In this document: piece by piece, positions 8,576 through 15,925 of the stretch | How positions within the stretch are numbered: position 1 is the first letter of the stretch | How the letters are laid out: every line of letters begins with the position of its first letter | Assembly (NCBI GenBank): GCA_031292735.1 | Contig: JARLGP010000028.1 | Location: forward strand, 1 to 16,524 | Origin: Holophaga sp. | Lineage (GTDB): Bacteria > Acidobacteriota > Holophagae > Holophagales > Holophagaceae | Length of the DNA stretch: 16,524 nt | Reading direction: 5' to 3' | Notes under the pieces: generated by a model | Database searches by the model: none | The model's input: the letters and a program-made list of their open reading frames with translations, nothing else | What the model was told of the DNA's origin: nothing | Translations under genes and position numbers: made by a program

Positions 8576-9118
8576 TCATTGGCGGCGGTGATAGGTGTAG
8601 GAAGGCGGCGGCGTCTCCCAGTCCTTGCGCGGAACCGCCAGGTGGCAGTCGAAGCACTGATCCCGCGGCGGCCGGTGCGCCCGGTGGCACAAGGTGCAGT
8701 CCACCCAAGGCTGCTGGGCGCTGTAGTGCCAATGGTCGTGGGGCTTCATGGCCAGCCCTTCCACCCCCTGGGCCGCCCCTTTGTCCTTGATGGCGGCCAG
8801 GTCGTGGCAGCCCAGGCAGAAGGCGCGGGTTCTTTCCCGGCCCCGGCCCACGGTCTCGGAAGCACCCGGTTGGTGCACCAGGACCAGGGAGGCCTGGTCA
8901 TGACAATCCAGACAGCCCATGCCGTTCTGGCCGTGGATGAAGCCCAGCGATCGGCCCGGAGCGTGCAAGGAGGCCACCGCCCCGGGGTGGCAGGGGGCGC
9001 AATCCACCTTGGCGGTCCATTGGACCGGGTTGGCCGGGGGCGCCGGCTTGGCCCAGGCAACCGCCCCGAGCGCAGCCAAAACGAGAGAGGCGATTGTTTG
9101 ACAGGAACGCATGCTCAT
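8576..9118 (-). CDS. Periplasmic pentaheme c-type cytochrome (cytochrome c3/flavocytochrome-partner type)
   Basis: A 180-residue protein with a signal peptide (hydrophobic 9-22, cleavage near AWA-KP). It has five CXXCH heme-attachment motifs: CAPCH at 40-44, CLDCH at 69-73, CLGCH at 101-105, CTLCH at 141-145 and CFDCH at 155-159. Eight further His residues (52, 62, 82, 127, 129, 131, 148, 177) could supply distal ligands, so bis-His low-spin hemes are likely. It should carry electrons in the periplasm, most plausibly between a membrane quinol oxidoreductase and the flavoprotein encoded 19 bases upstream. The fused heme subunits of soluble fumarate reductases carry four hemes, so five is notable. 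ATG 9118 was chosen because AAAGGG lies 5 bases upstream; the frame extends further but runs back into the flavoprotein gene. A start two codons later (9112) is also possible. Confidence 0.9.
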   Translation of the reverse strand: MSMRSCQTIASLVLAALGAVAWAKPAPPANPVQWTAKVDCAPCHPGAVASLHAPGRSLGFIHGQNGMGCLDCHDQASLVLVHQPGASETVGRGRERTRAFCLGCHDLAAIKDKGAAQGVEGLAMKPHDHWHYSAQQPWVDCTLCHRAHRPPRDQCFDCHLAVPRKDWETPPPSYTYHRRQ

Positions 9119-9137
9119 CACAACCCTTTCGCGGTTC

Positions 9138-10784
9138 TTAGACCTTCGCTGCCACGTCGGCGGCCCGGAGCGCCGCCAGGCGTCCGAACACCATGGCCCG
9201 GCCCGTGGTGAGGGTCGGATACTGGAAGGGAAAGCAATTGAAAAACATGCAGCCGGAATCGTTGCCGGCCGCGTACAGCCCCGGGATGGGGGCACCCACC
9301 GCGTCCAGCACCTCCAGCCGGTTGTTGATCTTCAGCCCGCTGAGGGTGCCCAGGCTGGTGGGACCGGTCTTGGCAGCGAAGAACGGCGGCTGGACGATGG
9401 AGGTGAGATAGGCCGGGTTCTTGCCGAAATCCGGATCCGCCTTCAGGCGGTACAGCTCGTTGTAGCGGTCCACGGTGGCCTTGAAGTTGTCCCAGGGAAC
9501 CTCCATGAGCCTGGCCAGTTCCGCCAGGGAGGGTGCCTGCTTGATGAGCCCCTTCTTCATGGCCGAGGCCAGATGTTCGGGATGGTAGGCGTGGCCCTTC
9601 ATCTTGGCGCAGCCTTCCCCCACGAACACCTCGGCGTCCTTTTCCCACTTGCCGTCCCAGATCACCCAGTGCCGGTGCCCCGGCTGGCTCAGCACCGCAT
9701 TGCAGCGGTAGCCGTAGAGCGGCAGCCCTTCCTGCACGTAGCGCTCGCCGCGCTGGTTCACGTACAGCCAGGGCTGGCGGTCGATGGGCATCCGCCCGCC
9801 CACCTCCGGCAGCCACCCCTCCATGCCCCCGTCGAACAGGTTGGACAGGTGCGGCGTATCATCCACCGCGGCCCCGATCCACAGCGCCATCTTGATGCCA
9901 TCGCCGGTGTTCAAGGCCGGCCGGAAGGAGACCGATTCCGCCAGGGCACCTGACGTGGGCTGCCATTTCTCCAGCATCGCCATGTTGTGGGCATAGCCGC
10001 CGGTGCAAAGGATCACCCCGCCCTTGGCATTGAACTGGACGTACTCCCCAGCCCCGTTGCGGGCAATGAGGCCGGTGACCCGGCCGTCGGGGCGACGCAG
10101 CAGCCGCACCCCTTCATGTTCGTAGCGAACATCCACCCGCAGTTTCCGGGCGTAATCCTCCACGTAGCCGAACACCGTGAAGTTCCGGCCCCCGCTCTTG
10201 AGATCGTGGGCCGTGATCAGAGGATTGATGAAGCTGTCCCCATAGCGCTCCAGGATCCCGTTCAGCCAGTCCAGGCAGGCTCCGCTCTGGTCCACCCAGA
10301 GCGTGACGACGCGCTGGTCGCCGCGGTAGCTGCCTTCCCGCAGGATGCCGTAGATGAGCGCATCCCGGGTGAGGCGTTCCTTCCGTTCCACGTCCGCCCA
10401 GGGCCCGCCATCCGCCTGCTGGATCTTGCTGTTGAAGGCGCCGACCCCGCCACCGTTGCCGACGTAGGTCTTCCACTTGCCCAGGAGCACCGTCTTGGCG
10501 CCCTTTTCCGCGGCCGAAGCCGCGGCGGTGAGCCCGGCGATGCCCGTGCCGAGCACCACCACATCCGCCTCGACCACCTCCCGGATCTTGCGGGCGGGAA
10601 TGGGGGGAGGAGGCACTTCCCAGGGTTCCAGCCCCGGCCTGGTCCGGCCTGGCTTCCCCGGGGCCGGTGCGGCCGCCGCCAGGGGCAGCAGGGAGGAGGC
10701 CAGACTGGCCGCGGCGAGTCCGCAGCCGGCGGCGGTTCCGCGCAGGAAGAAATTGCGCCGGGAAATCTTTCCATCATCGGACAT
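9138..10784 (-). CDS. Tat-exported FAD-dependent oxidoreductase (FAD_binding_2 / flavocytochrome c-like)
   Basis: A 548-residue flavoprotein. A twin-arginine signal (SRRNFFLRG, residues 8-16) and an Ala-rich h-region with cleavage near residue 39 place it folded in the periplasm. The Rossmann FAD motif is VVLGTGIAGL (residues 76-85), followed by GGVILCTGGYAHN and a C-terminal FAD segment PGLYAAGNDSG. The fold is that of fumarate, urocanate and methacrylate reductases and ketosteroid dehydrogenases. The fumarate reductase C-terminal catalytic pattern, GGVHGANRLGG, is not present; the region reads FQYPTLTTGRAM, closer to the dehydrogenase-like branch. The substrate is therefore unknown. ATG 10784 has GAGGAG 10 bases upstream; the longer frame starts at a TTG. 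The gene sits 27 bases after the porin and 19 bases before the pentaheme cytochrome, which probably exchanges electrons with it. Confidence 0.9.
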   Translation of the reverse strand: MSDDGKISRRNFFLRGTAAGCGLAAASLASSLLPLAAAAPAPGKPGRTRPGLEPWEVPPPPIPARKIREVVEADVVVLGTGIAGLTAAASAAEKGAKTVLLGKWKTYVGNGGGVGAFNSKIQQADGGPWADVERKERLTRDALIYGILREGSYRGDQRVVTLWVDQSGACLDWLNGILERYGDSFINPLITAHDLKSGGRNFTVFGYVEDYARKLRVDVRYEHEGVRLLRRPDGRVTGLIARNGAGEYVQFNAKGGVILCTGGYAHNMAMLEKWQPTSGALAESVSFRPALNTGDGIKMALWIGAAVDDTPHLSNLFDGGMEGWLPEVGGRMPIDRQPWLYVNQRGERYVQEGLPLYGYRCNAVLSQPGHRHWVIWDGKWEKDAEVFVGEGCAKMKGHAYHPEHLASAMKKGLIKQAPSLAELARLMEVPWDNFKATVDRYNELYRLKADPDFGKNPAYLTSIVQPPFFAAKTGPTSLGTLSGLKINNRLEVLDAVGAPIPGLYAAGNDSGCMFFNCFPFQYPTLTTGRAMVFGRLAALRAADVAAKV

Positions 10785-10811
10785 GATCGATGCACTCCTC
10801 AAACGCGGCGT

Positions 10812-12347
10812 CTAGTACCACACCATCAGCGCAACCTTGTAGCAGGTGTCCATCCGGCCATTGGTGATCTGGCTCGGCAGCAGATTCATGTTCTTGAAAT
10901 TCTCGAAATTGAGTTCAAGGTCGAGAACGACATTCTTGAAAATCACGTTCTCGTAGGCCAGGAGCCAGCCCTTGGCGTTGTCGTTGCAGTGGTTGATGGC
11001 GCTGAACAGTTCGCCGGGATAGGACTGCGGCATCACGTCGAACCCGCCGGCGTTGTAGGGGATCACCCCGGCATCACAGACGTGGTAGGACACCGAGAAG
11101 GCGTCCGTGTGCGGCTTGCGGTAATCGACGATGTCCACGATGTCGAAAATGGCCTTGGGACCGGTGCCATTGTCCAATTGGAGGTACCAGCCCTTGGGGT
11201 TGCTGGGCAGGCCGCCATGGGCTTCCCTCAACTTGGTGTCGAAAAACTCACCCAGGAAGCGCACCGGTCCCACATTGCCGTCGAAGGACAAGTCGTAGCC
11301 ACTGGACTTGCGATAACCCATGGTGGAGGTGGTGGTGAGGTAGCCCCAGCCGGCGGCCGGCGGCGCGCCATAGTTGGCGCCGTTGGTGCCGTAGGCTGCG
11401 TTGTAGTAGGCGATATTGCCGGTGAAATTGGGCAGGAACTTGTAGGTCGCCTGGAAGGTGGTGACCTGGTTGCTGGCGTTCACATCCTGGGAGCCGTCCT
11501 TGACGATGGCGATCTTGTCCTTGTCGTTGGCCATGCCGGTGAAGGCGTTGAAGTTGAATTTCCCGAAACCCTTGCTGATCCATACCCCGTCGGTGAGGCC
11601 CGGCCGGGACATGAATCCGTAGCCGATGGAATCCATGGCCGAACGGCCCAGGCGGATCCAGTCCAGGCCGAAGGTGTCGTGGAAGGTCAGCTGGGCCACA
11701 TCGGCGTTGATGATATAGGGATTGGGGGCGTTGCCGACCGGATTGTTGCTGTTGCCGCCGGTGTAGCTGCCGCTTCCGATGTTGTGGGAGCCGTAGACCG
11801 AGAAGCCCTGGGTGCCGGCCGTGGCCTGGGCCATGATCCGGAACCAGACGTCCGCCTTGTCGTTGATATTGGCCTTGAAATTCACCCGGGAGCGCAAGTC
11901 GTACTGGTCCGCTCCGGACAGCGACACATTGCCGGGCACCTTCGGGGAGTCGCCGTTGAAGCGCAAACGGGTATCGCCGCTCACCGCGATGGAGTCGGCG
12001 AAGTTCCCTTTGCTGGGCCTGGCGCAGGACATCTTGAGCGCCTTCAGTTCCGGCTCGAACTCCGCCGCCAACCGGGCGATGACCGCCTGGTTCTCGGCGT
12101 CCGCCCCGGCGACCTTCGTCTGGGCATTGCCCGCCAGCAAAGCGAACTCGTAGCGGGTCAGGATCCTCCCGCCCCGGAACACGCCGTTCTGGTAGCCGTC
12201 GACGATGCCGGCCCGGCCCAGTTGGGCCGCCCCTTGATAGGCCCAGTCACCAGCGGGCACGTCGCTGAACGGATCGCCGGCCTGGGCGGCGGAAAGCACC
12301 GCGCAACCGGCGAAGGTCAAGGCTGTCAGTGGTTTCATATGGTTCAC
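10812..12347 (-). CDS. Outer-membrane porin with N-terminal SLH domain
   Basis: A 511-residue protein. A signal peptide (LTALTFAGCAVLSAAQA, cleavage near residue 23) is followed by one S-layer homology domain (FSDVPAGDWAYQGAAQLGRAGIVDG, about 27-75) and a short helical stretch. The rest is a long beta-rich region with alternating aromatic strands and Gly/Asn-rich loops, ending in VALMVWY with a terminal aromatic residue as in beta-barrel proteins. The SLH domain is expected to bind peptidoglycan-linked polymer and tether the barrel. GTG 12347 was chosen because GGAG lies 5 bases before it; ATG 12338 is the alternative. It is the first gene of the operon and probably admits the substrate of the flavoprotein. 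The sigma-54-like site at 12432-12447 lies about 85 bases upstream. Confidence 0.85.
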   Translation of the reverse strand: MNHMKPLTALTFAGCAVLSAAQAGDPFSDVPAGDWAYQGAAQLGRAGIVDGYQNGVFRGGRILTRYEFALLAGNAQTKVAGADAENQAVIARLAAEFEPELKALKMSCARPSKGNFADSIAVSGDTRLRFNGDSPKVPGNVSLSGADQYDLRSRVNFKANINDKADVWFRIMAQATAGTQGFSVYGSHNIGSGSYTGGNSNNPVGNAPNPYIINADVAQLTFHDTFGLDWIRLGRSAMDSIGYGFMSRPGLTDGVWISKGFGKFNFNAFTGMANDKDKIAIVKDGSQDVNASNQVTTFQATYKFLPNFTGNIAYYNAAYGTNGANYGAPPAAGWGYLTTTSTMGYRKSSGYDLSFDGNVGPVRFLGEFFDTKLREAHGGLPSNPKGWYLQLDNGTGPKAIFDIVDIVDYRKPHTDAFSVSYHVCDAGVIPYNAGGFDVMPQSYPGELFSAINHCNDNAKGWLLAYENVIFKNVVLDLELNFENFKNMNLLPSQITNGRMDTCYKVALMVWY

Positions 12348-12431
12348 GGGAACTCCATGGATGAGGACTTACAGTCCCCACCCGCACAGGCGCAGACCTA
12401 AGCCGTTTTAATTCATTAGATAGCAAACATA

Positions 12432-12447
12432 ATCAATTGCCGTGCCA
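12432..12447 (-). promoter_or_regulatory. Candidate sigma-54-like promoter (or dyad operator) of the porin/flavoprotein operon
   Basis: On the minus strand the sequence is TGGCACGGCAATTGAT. The -24 part, TGGCACG, is a perfect consensus match. TTG lies at the correct distance for -12, but the following base is A rather than C. A start site near 12420 would leave a leader of about 70 bases. The convergent gene for a sigma-54 activator supports the reading, and the same 15-bp core recurs at 5853-5867. The core is also a near-palindrome (TTGGCACGGCAA), so a conventional repressor or activator site cannot be excluded. Confidence 0.55.
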
Positions 12448-12490
12448 ACTCCTGGAGCAAGGAGAATCGCCACATTCTTGACGGGTTTAT

Positions 12491-12503
12491 CCGTGGTCCA
12501 CGG
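12491..12503. promoter_or_regulatory. Inverted repeat, possible upstream activator site
   Basis: CCGTGG-T-CCACGG is a perfect 6-bp inverted repeat with one base between the arms. It lies about 45-55 bases upstream of the -24 element of the porin operon. It could be an enhancer site for the V4R activator or a site for the Rrf2 protein. This is inferred from position only. Confidence 0.35.
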
Positions 12504-12526
12504 CCCTTGCCGGGTTGCCGGGACCC

Positions 12527-12548
12527 GCTCAAAGCAAGCTACTTGAGC
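12527..12548. promoter_or_regulatory. Inverted repeat, possible enhancer site of the sigma-54 activator
   Basis: GCTCAA (12527-12532) and TTGAGC (12543-12548) form a perfect inverted repeat with a 10-base spacer. It lies 80-100 bases upstream of the -24-like element, the usual distance for enhancer-binding proteins. XylR/DmpR sites are also separated TTG/CAA-type arms, but with arms in the opposite order, so the match is only general. Confidence 0.35.
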
Positions 12549-12755
12549 CGACGCAAAGGTCGACCGGCATTCGGCAGAACGACCAACATCCCTATTATTA
12601 TATAATTAAGTAACACACATCGGGATTCCAGCCAGGACCGGATCATTTAGGACTGGCCCTCTCGATTTGATTCGCCCGGCACCTTCCGGGAGGATTCCCC
12701 ACCTGGCGTTGCCCATGGCCGCCGGCCGCGGCATCCAAGCAGAAGAGGTGCCCCC

Positions 12756-13205
12756 ATATCCTGTTTTATCAAACGGCTCCGCTCCACCGCGCTCCTGCTC
12801 GCACTGGCCGGCCCAGTCCCGGCCGCAGGGCTGGCCGGCTATACCCTGGTGACCGAACCGGACCAGGGCTTGTCCACCCTGTACGCCCTGCTTTCCTCCG
12901 CCCGGACCTCCATCGACCTGACCATGTACGAGCTGCGGGACAGCACCGTCACCGGGCTGCTGGAGCAGGCGGCCGCCCAGGGCGTGGCGGTGCACTGGGC
13001 CAACGCCGCCTACGCCTGCACCCACCAGAAGACCCTCACCGTGGACGGCGCCACGTCGGCCATCATGACCCTCAACTTCACCCCCCAGTACTACCCCACC
13101 AGCCGTGATTTCGCGGTGGTCACCACCAGCGGGGCGGACATCGCGGCCATCGAAACCACCTTCGCCGCCGATTTCACCGGGGGCCAGCCGTTCGCCGCAT
13201 TTTAA
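12756..13205 (+). pseudogene. Decayed phospholipase-D-like protein gene (lost start codon, internal deletion, missing second domain)
   Basis: The open frame holds pieces of an exported PLD superfamily protein. A signal peptide-like stretch (RLRSTALLLALAGPVPAAGLAG) is in frame upstream of the first usable start, GTG 12849. At the expected start, 7 bases after AGAGG, the codon is ATA (12756) instead of ATG. The domain begins normally (LSTLYALLSSARTSIDLTMYELRDSTVTGLLEQAAAQGVAV), then jumps straight to HWANAAYACTHQKTLTVDG, which carries the HxK...D motif. The strand segment normally lying between is absent. The frame ends soon after DFTGGQPFAAF, so the second HKD domain is missing. PLD enzymes need two HKD motifs, so activity is unlikely. 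A short functional single-HKD protein initiated at GTG 12849 is a weaker alternative. Its 3' end overlaps the convergent lipoprotein gene. Confidence 0.65.
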
Positions 13206-13546
13206 TGCTTCCGGGTGCTCTGGTTGACCATCCTGACCAGGAGCCTGCCGTCGGAACCGAACTTGAGGGTGGTCATGATCGCGGTGGCTTCATGGGCATC
13301 GGTATGGACGAAGTCCCAGGAGCAGGTGACGCTGCCGTCGCCGGGGTCGGTCACCGTGGTGGAAGGCTCGCCCAGCAGCGCCAGGACCTCTTCGCGGGTG
13401 GTGACGCCCCGCCGGAAGCCCTCCAGGGTGGCCCGGTCGATGCGGCGCCCGCGCTCCACGGTCGGGGGGGCCGCCGGGGGGGCGCAGCCGAAGGGCGACA
13501 GGCAGGCAAGGGCCAGACAGGCGATGAGAAGGCTCCTTCGAAACAT
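13202..13546 (-). CDS. Small BamE/SmpA-like lipoprotein
   Basis: A 114-residue protein with a hydrophobic N-terminus (MFRRSLLIACLALACLSPFGC). Cys21 is the likely lipidation site, although the lipobox PFGC is atypical. The mature part has the SmpA/OmlA pattern: GFRRGVTTREEVLALLGEPSTTV, then a core with SVTCSWDFVHTD, then TTLKFGSDGRLLVRMVNQ. This fold occurs in BamE and many uncharacterised envelope lipoproteins, so a role in the outer-membrane assembly complex should not be assumed. ATG 13546 has GGGA about 8 bases upstream. It overlaps the end of the convergent PLD-like pseudogene by 4 bases and is 53 bases downstream of the TetR gene on the same strand. Confidence 0.75.
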   Translation of the reverse strand: MFRRSLLIACLALACLSPFGCAPPAAPPTVERGRRIDRATLEGFRRGVTTREEVLALLGEPSTTVTDPGDGSVTCSWDFVHTDAHEATAIMTTLKFGSDGRLLVRMVNQSTRKH

Positions 13547-13599
13547 GGCATGGTCCCAGGGATGGGCCCAAGCATAGCATGCCGTCCGAAGGCCGGCGT

Positions 13600-14172
13600 T
13601 CAGGCACGCTGCAGGTCGTCCCGGGCCGCGTCCAGAAACCGCTGGGAGAGGGCATCGCCGCTGGTGGCCCGGGCCAGCAGCAGGGCGCCCACCAGGGTGG
13701 ACAACTGGACCAGCGCCTGGTCACGGGCCGTCTCCGGACCCTGCAGGGAGGCCAGCACCGCCAGCTGTTCCTTGATCCCGGCGGTGAAGGCGGCGTGGAT
13801 CGGCTTGTCCGCCGGTTCCCGGGCCACGTCGCCGGCCAGGGCGGTCACCGGGCAGCTGTTTCCCGGATCGTCCCGGCTGCGCTTGGACAGGTAGGCGTCC
13901 ACGATGGCCTTGAGCGCCGCCGGCCGCTCCTTGCCCTGGATCCGCTCCTGCCAGCGGCTGGCGGACTGTTTGAAAGCCTGGGTGCAGGCCACCGCGGCCA
14001 GGGCGTCCTTGGATTCGAAATGGCCGTAGAAGCCACCGTGGGTCAGCCCGGCGGCGGCCATCAGATCGTCCACGCTGACGCCCCGGAGGCCCTGCTCGCG
14101 AAACAGACGGGCCGACACCGCCTCGATGGTCTGGCGGTTGCGGTCCGATTGTGCCCGTGACACGCGTGCCAT
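13600..14172 (-). CDS. TetR/AcrR family transcriptional regulator
   Basis: A 190-residue repressor-type protein. The N-terminal TetR HTH is clear (TIEAVSARLFREQGLRGVSVDDLMAAAGLTHGGFYGHFESKDAL, residues about 15-58). The C-terminal ligand/dimer domain includes NSCPVTALAGDV with Cys107. A Cys at a similar place is the redox/electrophile sensor in NemR-like relatives (Cys106 in NemR, from memory), so sensing of quinones, aldehydes or oxidants is possible. ATG 14172 has a G-rich ribosome binding site (AGGGGG) 5 bases upstream. It lies 37 bases downstream of the MFS exporter gene on the same strand. A TATAAT and an ATGA-N6-TCAT dyad just upstream suggest an extra, autoregulated promoter. Confidence 0.9.
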   Translation of the reverse strand: MARVSRAQSDRNRQTIEAVSARLFREQGLRGVSVDDLMAAAGLTHGGFYGHFESKDALAAVACTQAFKQSASRWQERIQGKERPAALKAIVDAYLSKRSRDDPGNSCPVTALAGDVAREPADKPIHAAFTAGIKEQLAVLASLQGPETARDQALVQLSTLVGALLLARATSGDALSQRFLDAARDDLQRA

Positions 14173-14199
14173 GGCTGCCCCCTGTCCGTCCCATTATAG

Positions 14200-14213
14200 A
14201 TGATCACTGTCAT
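14200..14213. promoter_or_regulatory. TetR operator candidate, copy 1
   Basis: ATGATCACTGTCAT has perfect ATGA/TCAT arms around 6 bases. It overlaps the MFS stop codon and lies directly beside a minus-strand TATAAT (14193-14198) that could drive tetR. It matches the dyads at 15797-15810 and 15861-15874 in 11 and 10 of 14 positions respectively. Confidence 0.55.
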
Positions 14214-15742
14214 GCCAGGGGTTTGGTGTCGGCGTAGCGGATCAGCATCCAGGACAGGGCGGACGCCACCCCGGCCACCAGGCTCGCGATCAGCAGCACC
14301 GCCGAGAAGGCTCCGGCGAACCCGGTGCGGGCCGCGGCGGCCACCGTCGCCCGGAGCGGCTCCGGGATCGCCGCGATGGCGTTGCTCAGGTTGCCGGCCG
14401 CCACCCGTTCCGCGAAGGCGCCGGCGCCGCCGGAGCCCGCGCCGCCCAGCAGGTCGGCATGGGCCAGGAAGTGGGCATGGAGGTGCAGGGTGAGCACGGC
14501 GCCCAGCCCGGCCACCCCGAACAGCAGGCCGATGAAGCGGGTGGTGGCGCTGATCCCGGAGACCATGCCACCGCGTTCGGGCGGGGCCGCCGACATCTGC
14601 ACCCGGGCGGTCTCCCCGTTGAGGAAGCCGGCGCCGCAGCCGACGATGGTCATGCCCAGGGCCACCAGCCCGTAGTTCAGGGTCGGCGCGGCCAGGGCGG
14701 TGAACAGGTCTCCGGCCGCCACCACGATCAATCCGGCGGTGAGCATGGCCCGTCCCGAGAACCGGCCGGCGATCCGCCCGGCAATGCGCGGGCACAGGAA
14801 CAGCGGCAGGGCGAAGGGCAGCATGCGCAGGCCGGCCTGGGCCGGGCTGCTGCCGTAGGCGGTCTGCAGGTACAGGGGCAGGAAGGTCATCATCACCTGG
14901 GCGGCCGCGGCGAACCCGAGCATGGAGAACGAGGAGCCCAGGAAGGTGGCGTCCCGGAACAGCGAAAGGTCCATCATCGGCCGTTCCTGGCGGGCCTCGG
15001 CCAGGATGAACCCCAGCAGGAGCGCGCCGCCCAGCGCCAGCCGGACCCAGGTGCGGGCGCTGGCCCAGCCGTGCCCGCCGGCCCCGATCACGGCCCAGAC
15101 CAGGAGGAAGATGCCCGCGGCCAGCAGGGCCGCCCCCAGGTAGTCCAGCCTGCGCGCCTCCGGATCCCTGGATTCCGGCACCGAGCCCACGGCCAGGCCA
15201 AGCAGCCCCAGGCCCACGGGCAGGTTGATCAGGAACGCGTACTGCCAGCCCAGCCAGGAGGTGATCAGGCCGCCGATGATCGGGCCGCTGGTGACCGCCA
15301 CCCCGATCACCGTCCCCCATACCGCGTAGGCGCGGGCCCGTTCCGCCCCCCGGAAGGTGTGGCCCAGCACCGCCAGGGCAGCGCTCAGCTGCAGGGCGGC
15401 GCCCATCCCCTGGAGGCCCCGGGCGGCGTTGAGCAGGCCCGGAGTGCGGGCCAGCCCGCACAGGCCGGAGGCCAGGGTGAACAAGGCCAGGCCCAGGATC
15501 AGCACCCGCCGGCGGCCGTAGCGGTCCGCCAGCGACCCCGCGGTCATCAGGCAGGAGGCGAAGGCGAGGATGTAGGCGCTCACCACCCACTCCACGCTGG
15601 CGAAATCCGCCCCCAGGCTGCGGGCGATGGCGGGCAGCGACACTGCCACGATGTTGGAGTCCAGCATGATCATGAACGACACGCCGGAGACGCACGCCAG
15701 GATCCGGTGCTTGCGGAAGGCCGGAATCTCCTCACCACTCAT
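14210..15742 (-). CDS. MFS transporter, DHA2 (EmrB/QacA-type, 14 TM) drug:proton antiporter
   Basis: A 510-residue integral inner-membrane transporter with about 14 hydrophobic segments. Motif A is GSLADRYGRRRVL in the TM2-3 loop. The first segment carries the DHA2 pattern FMIMLDSNIVAVSLPAIARSL, and antiporter motif C is GVAVTSGPIIGG in TM5. Relatives export hydrophobic drugs, dyes or toxic metabolites in exchange for protons. ATG 15742 was chosen because AGGAGG lies 7 bases upstream; the longer frame to 15817 would cross the promoter and operator. It is the first gene of an exporter-tetR pair. Its promoter (TTGATA at 15812-15817, 16-base spacer, TATACT at 15790-15795) is overlapped by a TetR-type dyad, so it is probably repressed until a toxic ligand appears. 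Confidence 0.92.
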   Translation of the reverse strand: MSGEEIPAFRKHRILACVSGVSFMIMLDSNIVAVSLPAIARSLGADFASVEWVVSAYILAFASCLMTAGSLADRYGRRRVLILGLALFTLASGLCGLARTPGLLNAARGLQGMGAALQLSAALAVLGHTFRGAERARAYAVWGTVIGVAVTSGPIIGGLITSWLGWQYAFLINLPVGLGLLGLAVGSVPESRDPEARRLDYLGAALLAAGIFLLVWAVIGAGGHGWASARTWVRLALGGALLLGFILAEARQERPMMDLSLFRDATFLGSSFSMLGFAAAAQVMMTFLPLYLQTAYGSSPAQAGLRMLPFALPLFLCPRIAGRIAGRFSGRAMLTAGLIVVAAGDLFTALAAPTLNYGLVALGMTIVGCGAGFLNGETARVQMSAAPPERGGMVSGISATTRFIGLLFGVAGLGAVLTLHLHAHFLAHADLLGGAGSGGAGAFAERVAAGNLSNAIAAIPEPLRATVAAAARTGFAGAFSAVLLIASLVAGVASALSWMLIRYADTKPLA

Positions 15743-15789
15743 GCTGAACCTCCTGAACGGCCTGGCGCGGCGAACCGGCCCGGCAGACC

Positions 15790-15817
15790 AGTATAAATGA
15801 TGACTACCATTTATCAA
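15790..15817 (-). promoter_or_regulatory. Sigma-70-type promoter of the MFS-tetR operon with overlapping operator (copy 2)
   Basis: On the minus strand TTGATA (15812-15817) and TATACT (15790-15795) are separated by 16 bases. A perfect inverted repeat, ATAAATG-N8-CATTTAT (15793-15814), covers both hexamers. Its central 14 bases, ATGATGACTACCAT (15797-15810), match the dyads at 14200 and 15861. Binding there would block RNA polymerase. Confidence 0.6.
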
Positions 15818-15860
15818 GACCCGCGGAGGTCATTCCCGGCGGCGCAGCGTTCATGGGAAA

Positions 15861-15874
15861 ATGACGGCTATCAT
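15861..15874. promoter_or_regulatory. TetR operator candidate, copy 3 (upstream of the adh pseudogene)
   Basis: ATGACGGCTATCAT has perfect ATGA/TCAT arms around 6 bases and matches the dyad in the MFS promoter at 11 of 14 positions. It lies 64 bases from that site and 52 bases before the start of the divergent alcohol dehydrogenase remnant. This suggests joint control of both directions. Confidence 0.5.
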
Positions 15875-15925
15875 TCCAATCCATATCTTGAATATCCTGG
15901 ATCCACCCCGTCCGTAGGTGATTCC

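Larger units (their letters stand above)
12348..12755. other. Regulatory intergenic region upstream of the porin operon
   Basis: About 400 bases without an intact gene. It holds the sigma-54-like promoter of the porin operon (12432-12447) and two inverted repeats further upstream (12491-12503 and 12527-12548). An AT-rich patch at 12594-12610 contains TATAAT on the plus strand and also on the minus strand. Its right edge is the 5' side of the decayed phospholipase-D-like gene. A minus-strand open frame at 12606-13025 lies antisense to that gene and looks like a shadow. Confidence 0.6.

Noticed and set aside
9987..12401. An 804-codon plus-strand frame antisense to the porin and flavoprotein
   Set aside because: It has no recognisable domain and starts inside the antisense flavoprotein gene. 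Both minus-strand genes have clear motifs and signals, so this is a shadow.
12606..13025. Minus-strand 139-codon frame antisense to the phospholipase-D-like relic
   Set aside because: There is no domain or ribosome binding site; the sense strand carries recognisable PLD and signal-peptide sequence.
15797..15925. An earlier start of the adh gene at 15797
   Set aside because: It would translate through the MFS promoter and both operator dyads. ATG 15926 gives the usual family N-terminus with AGGTG upstream.
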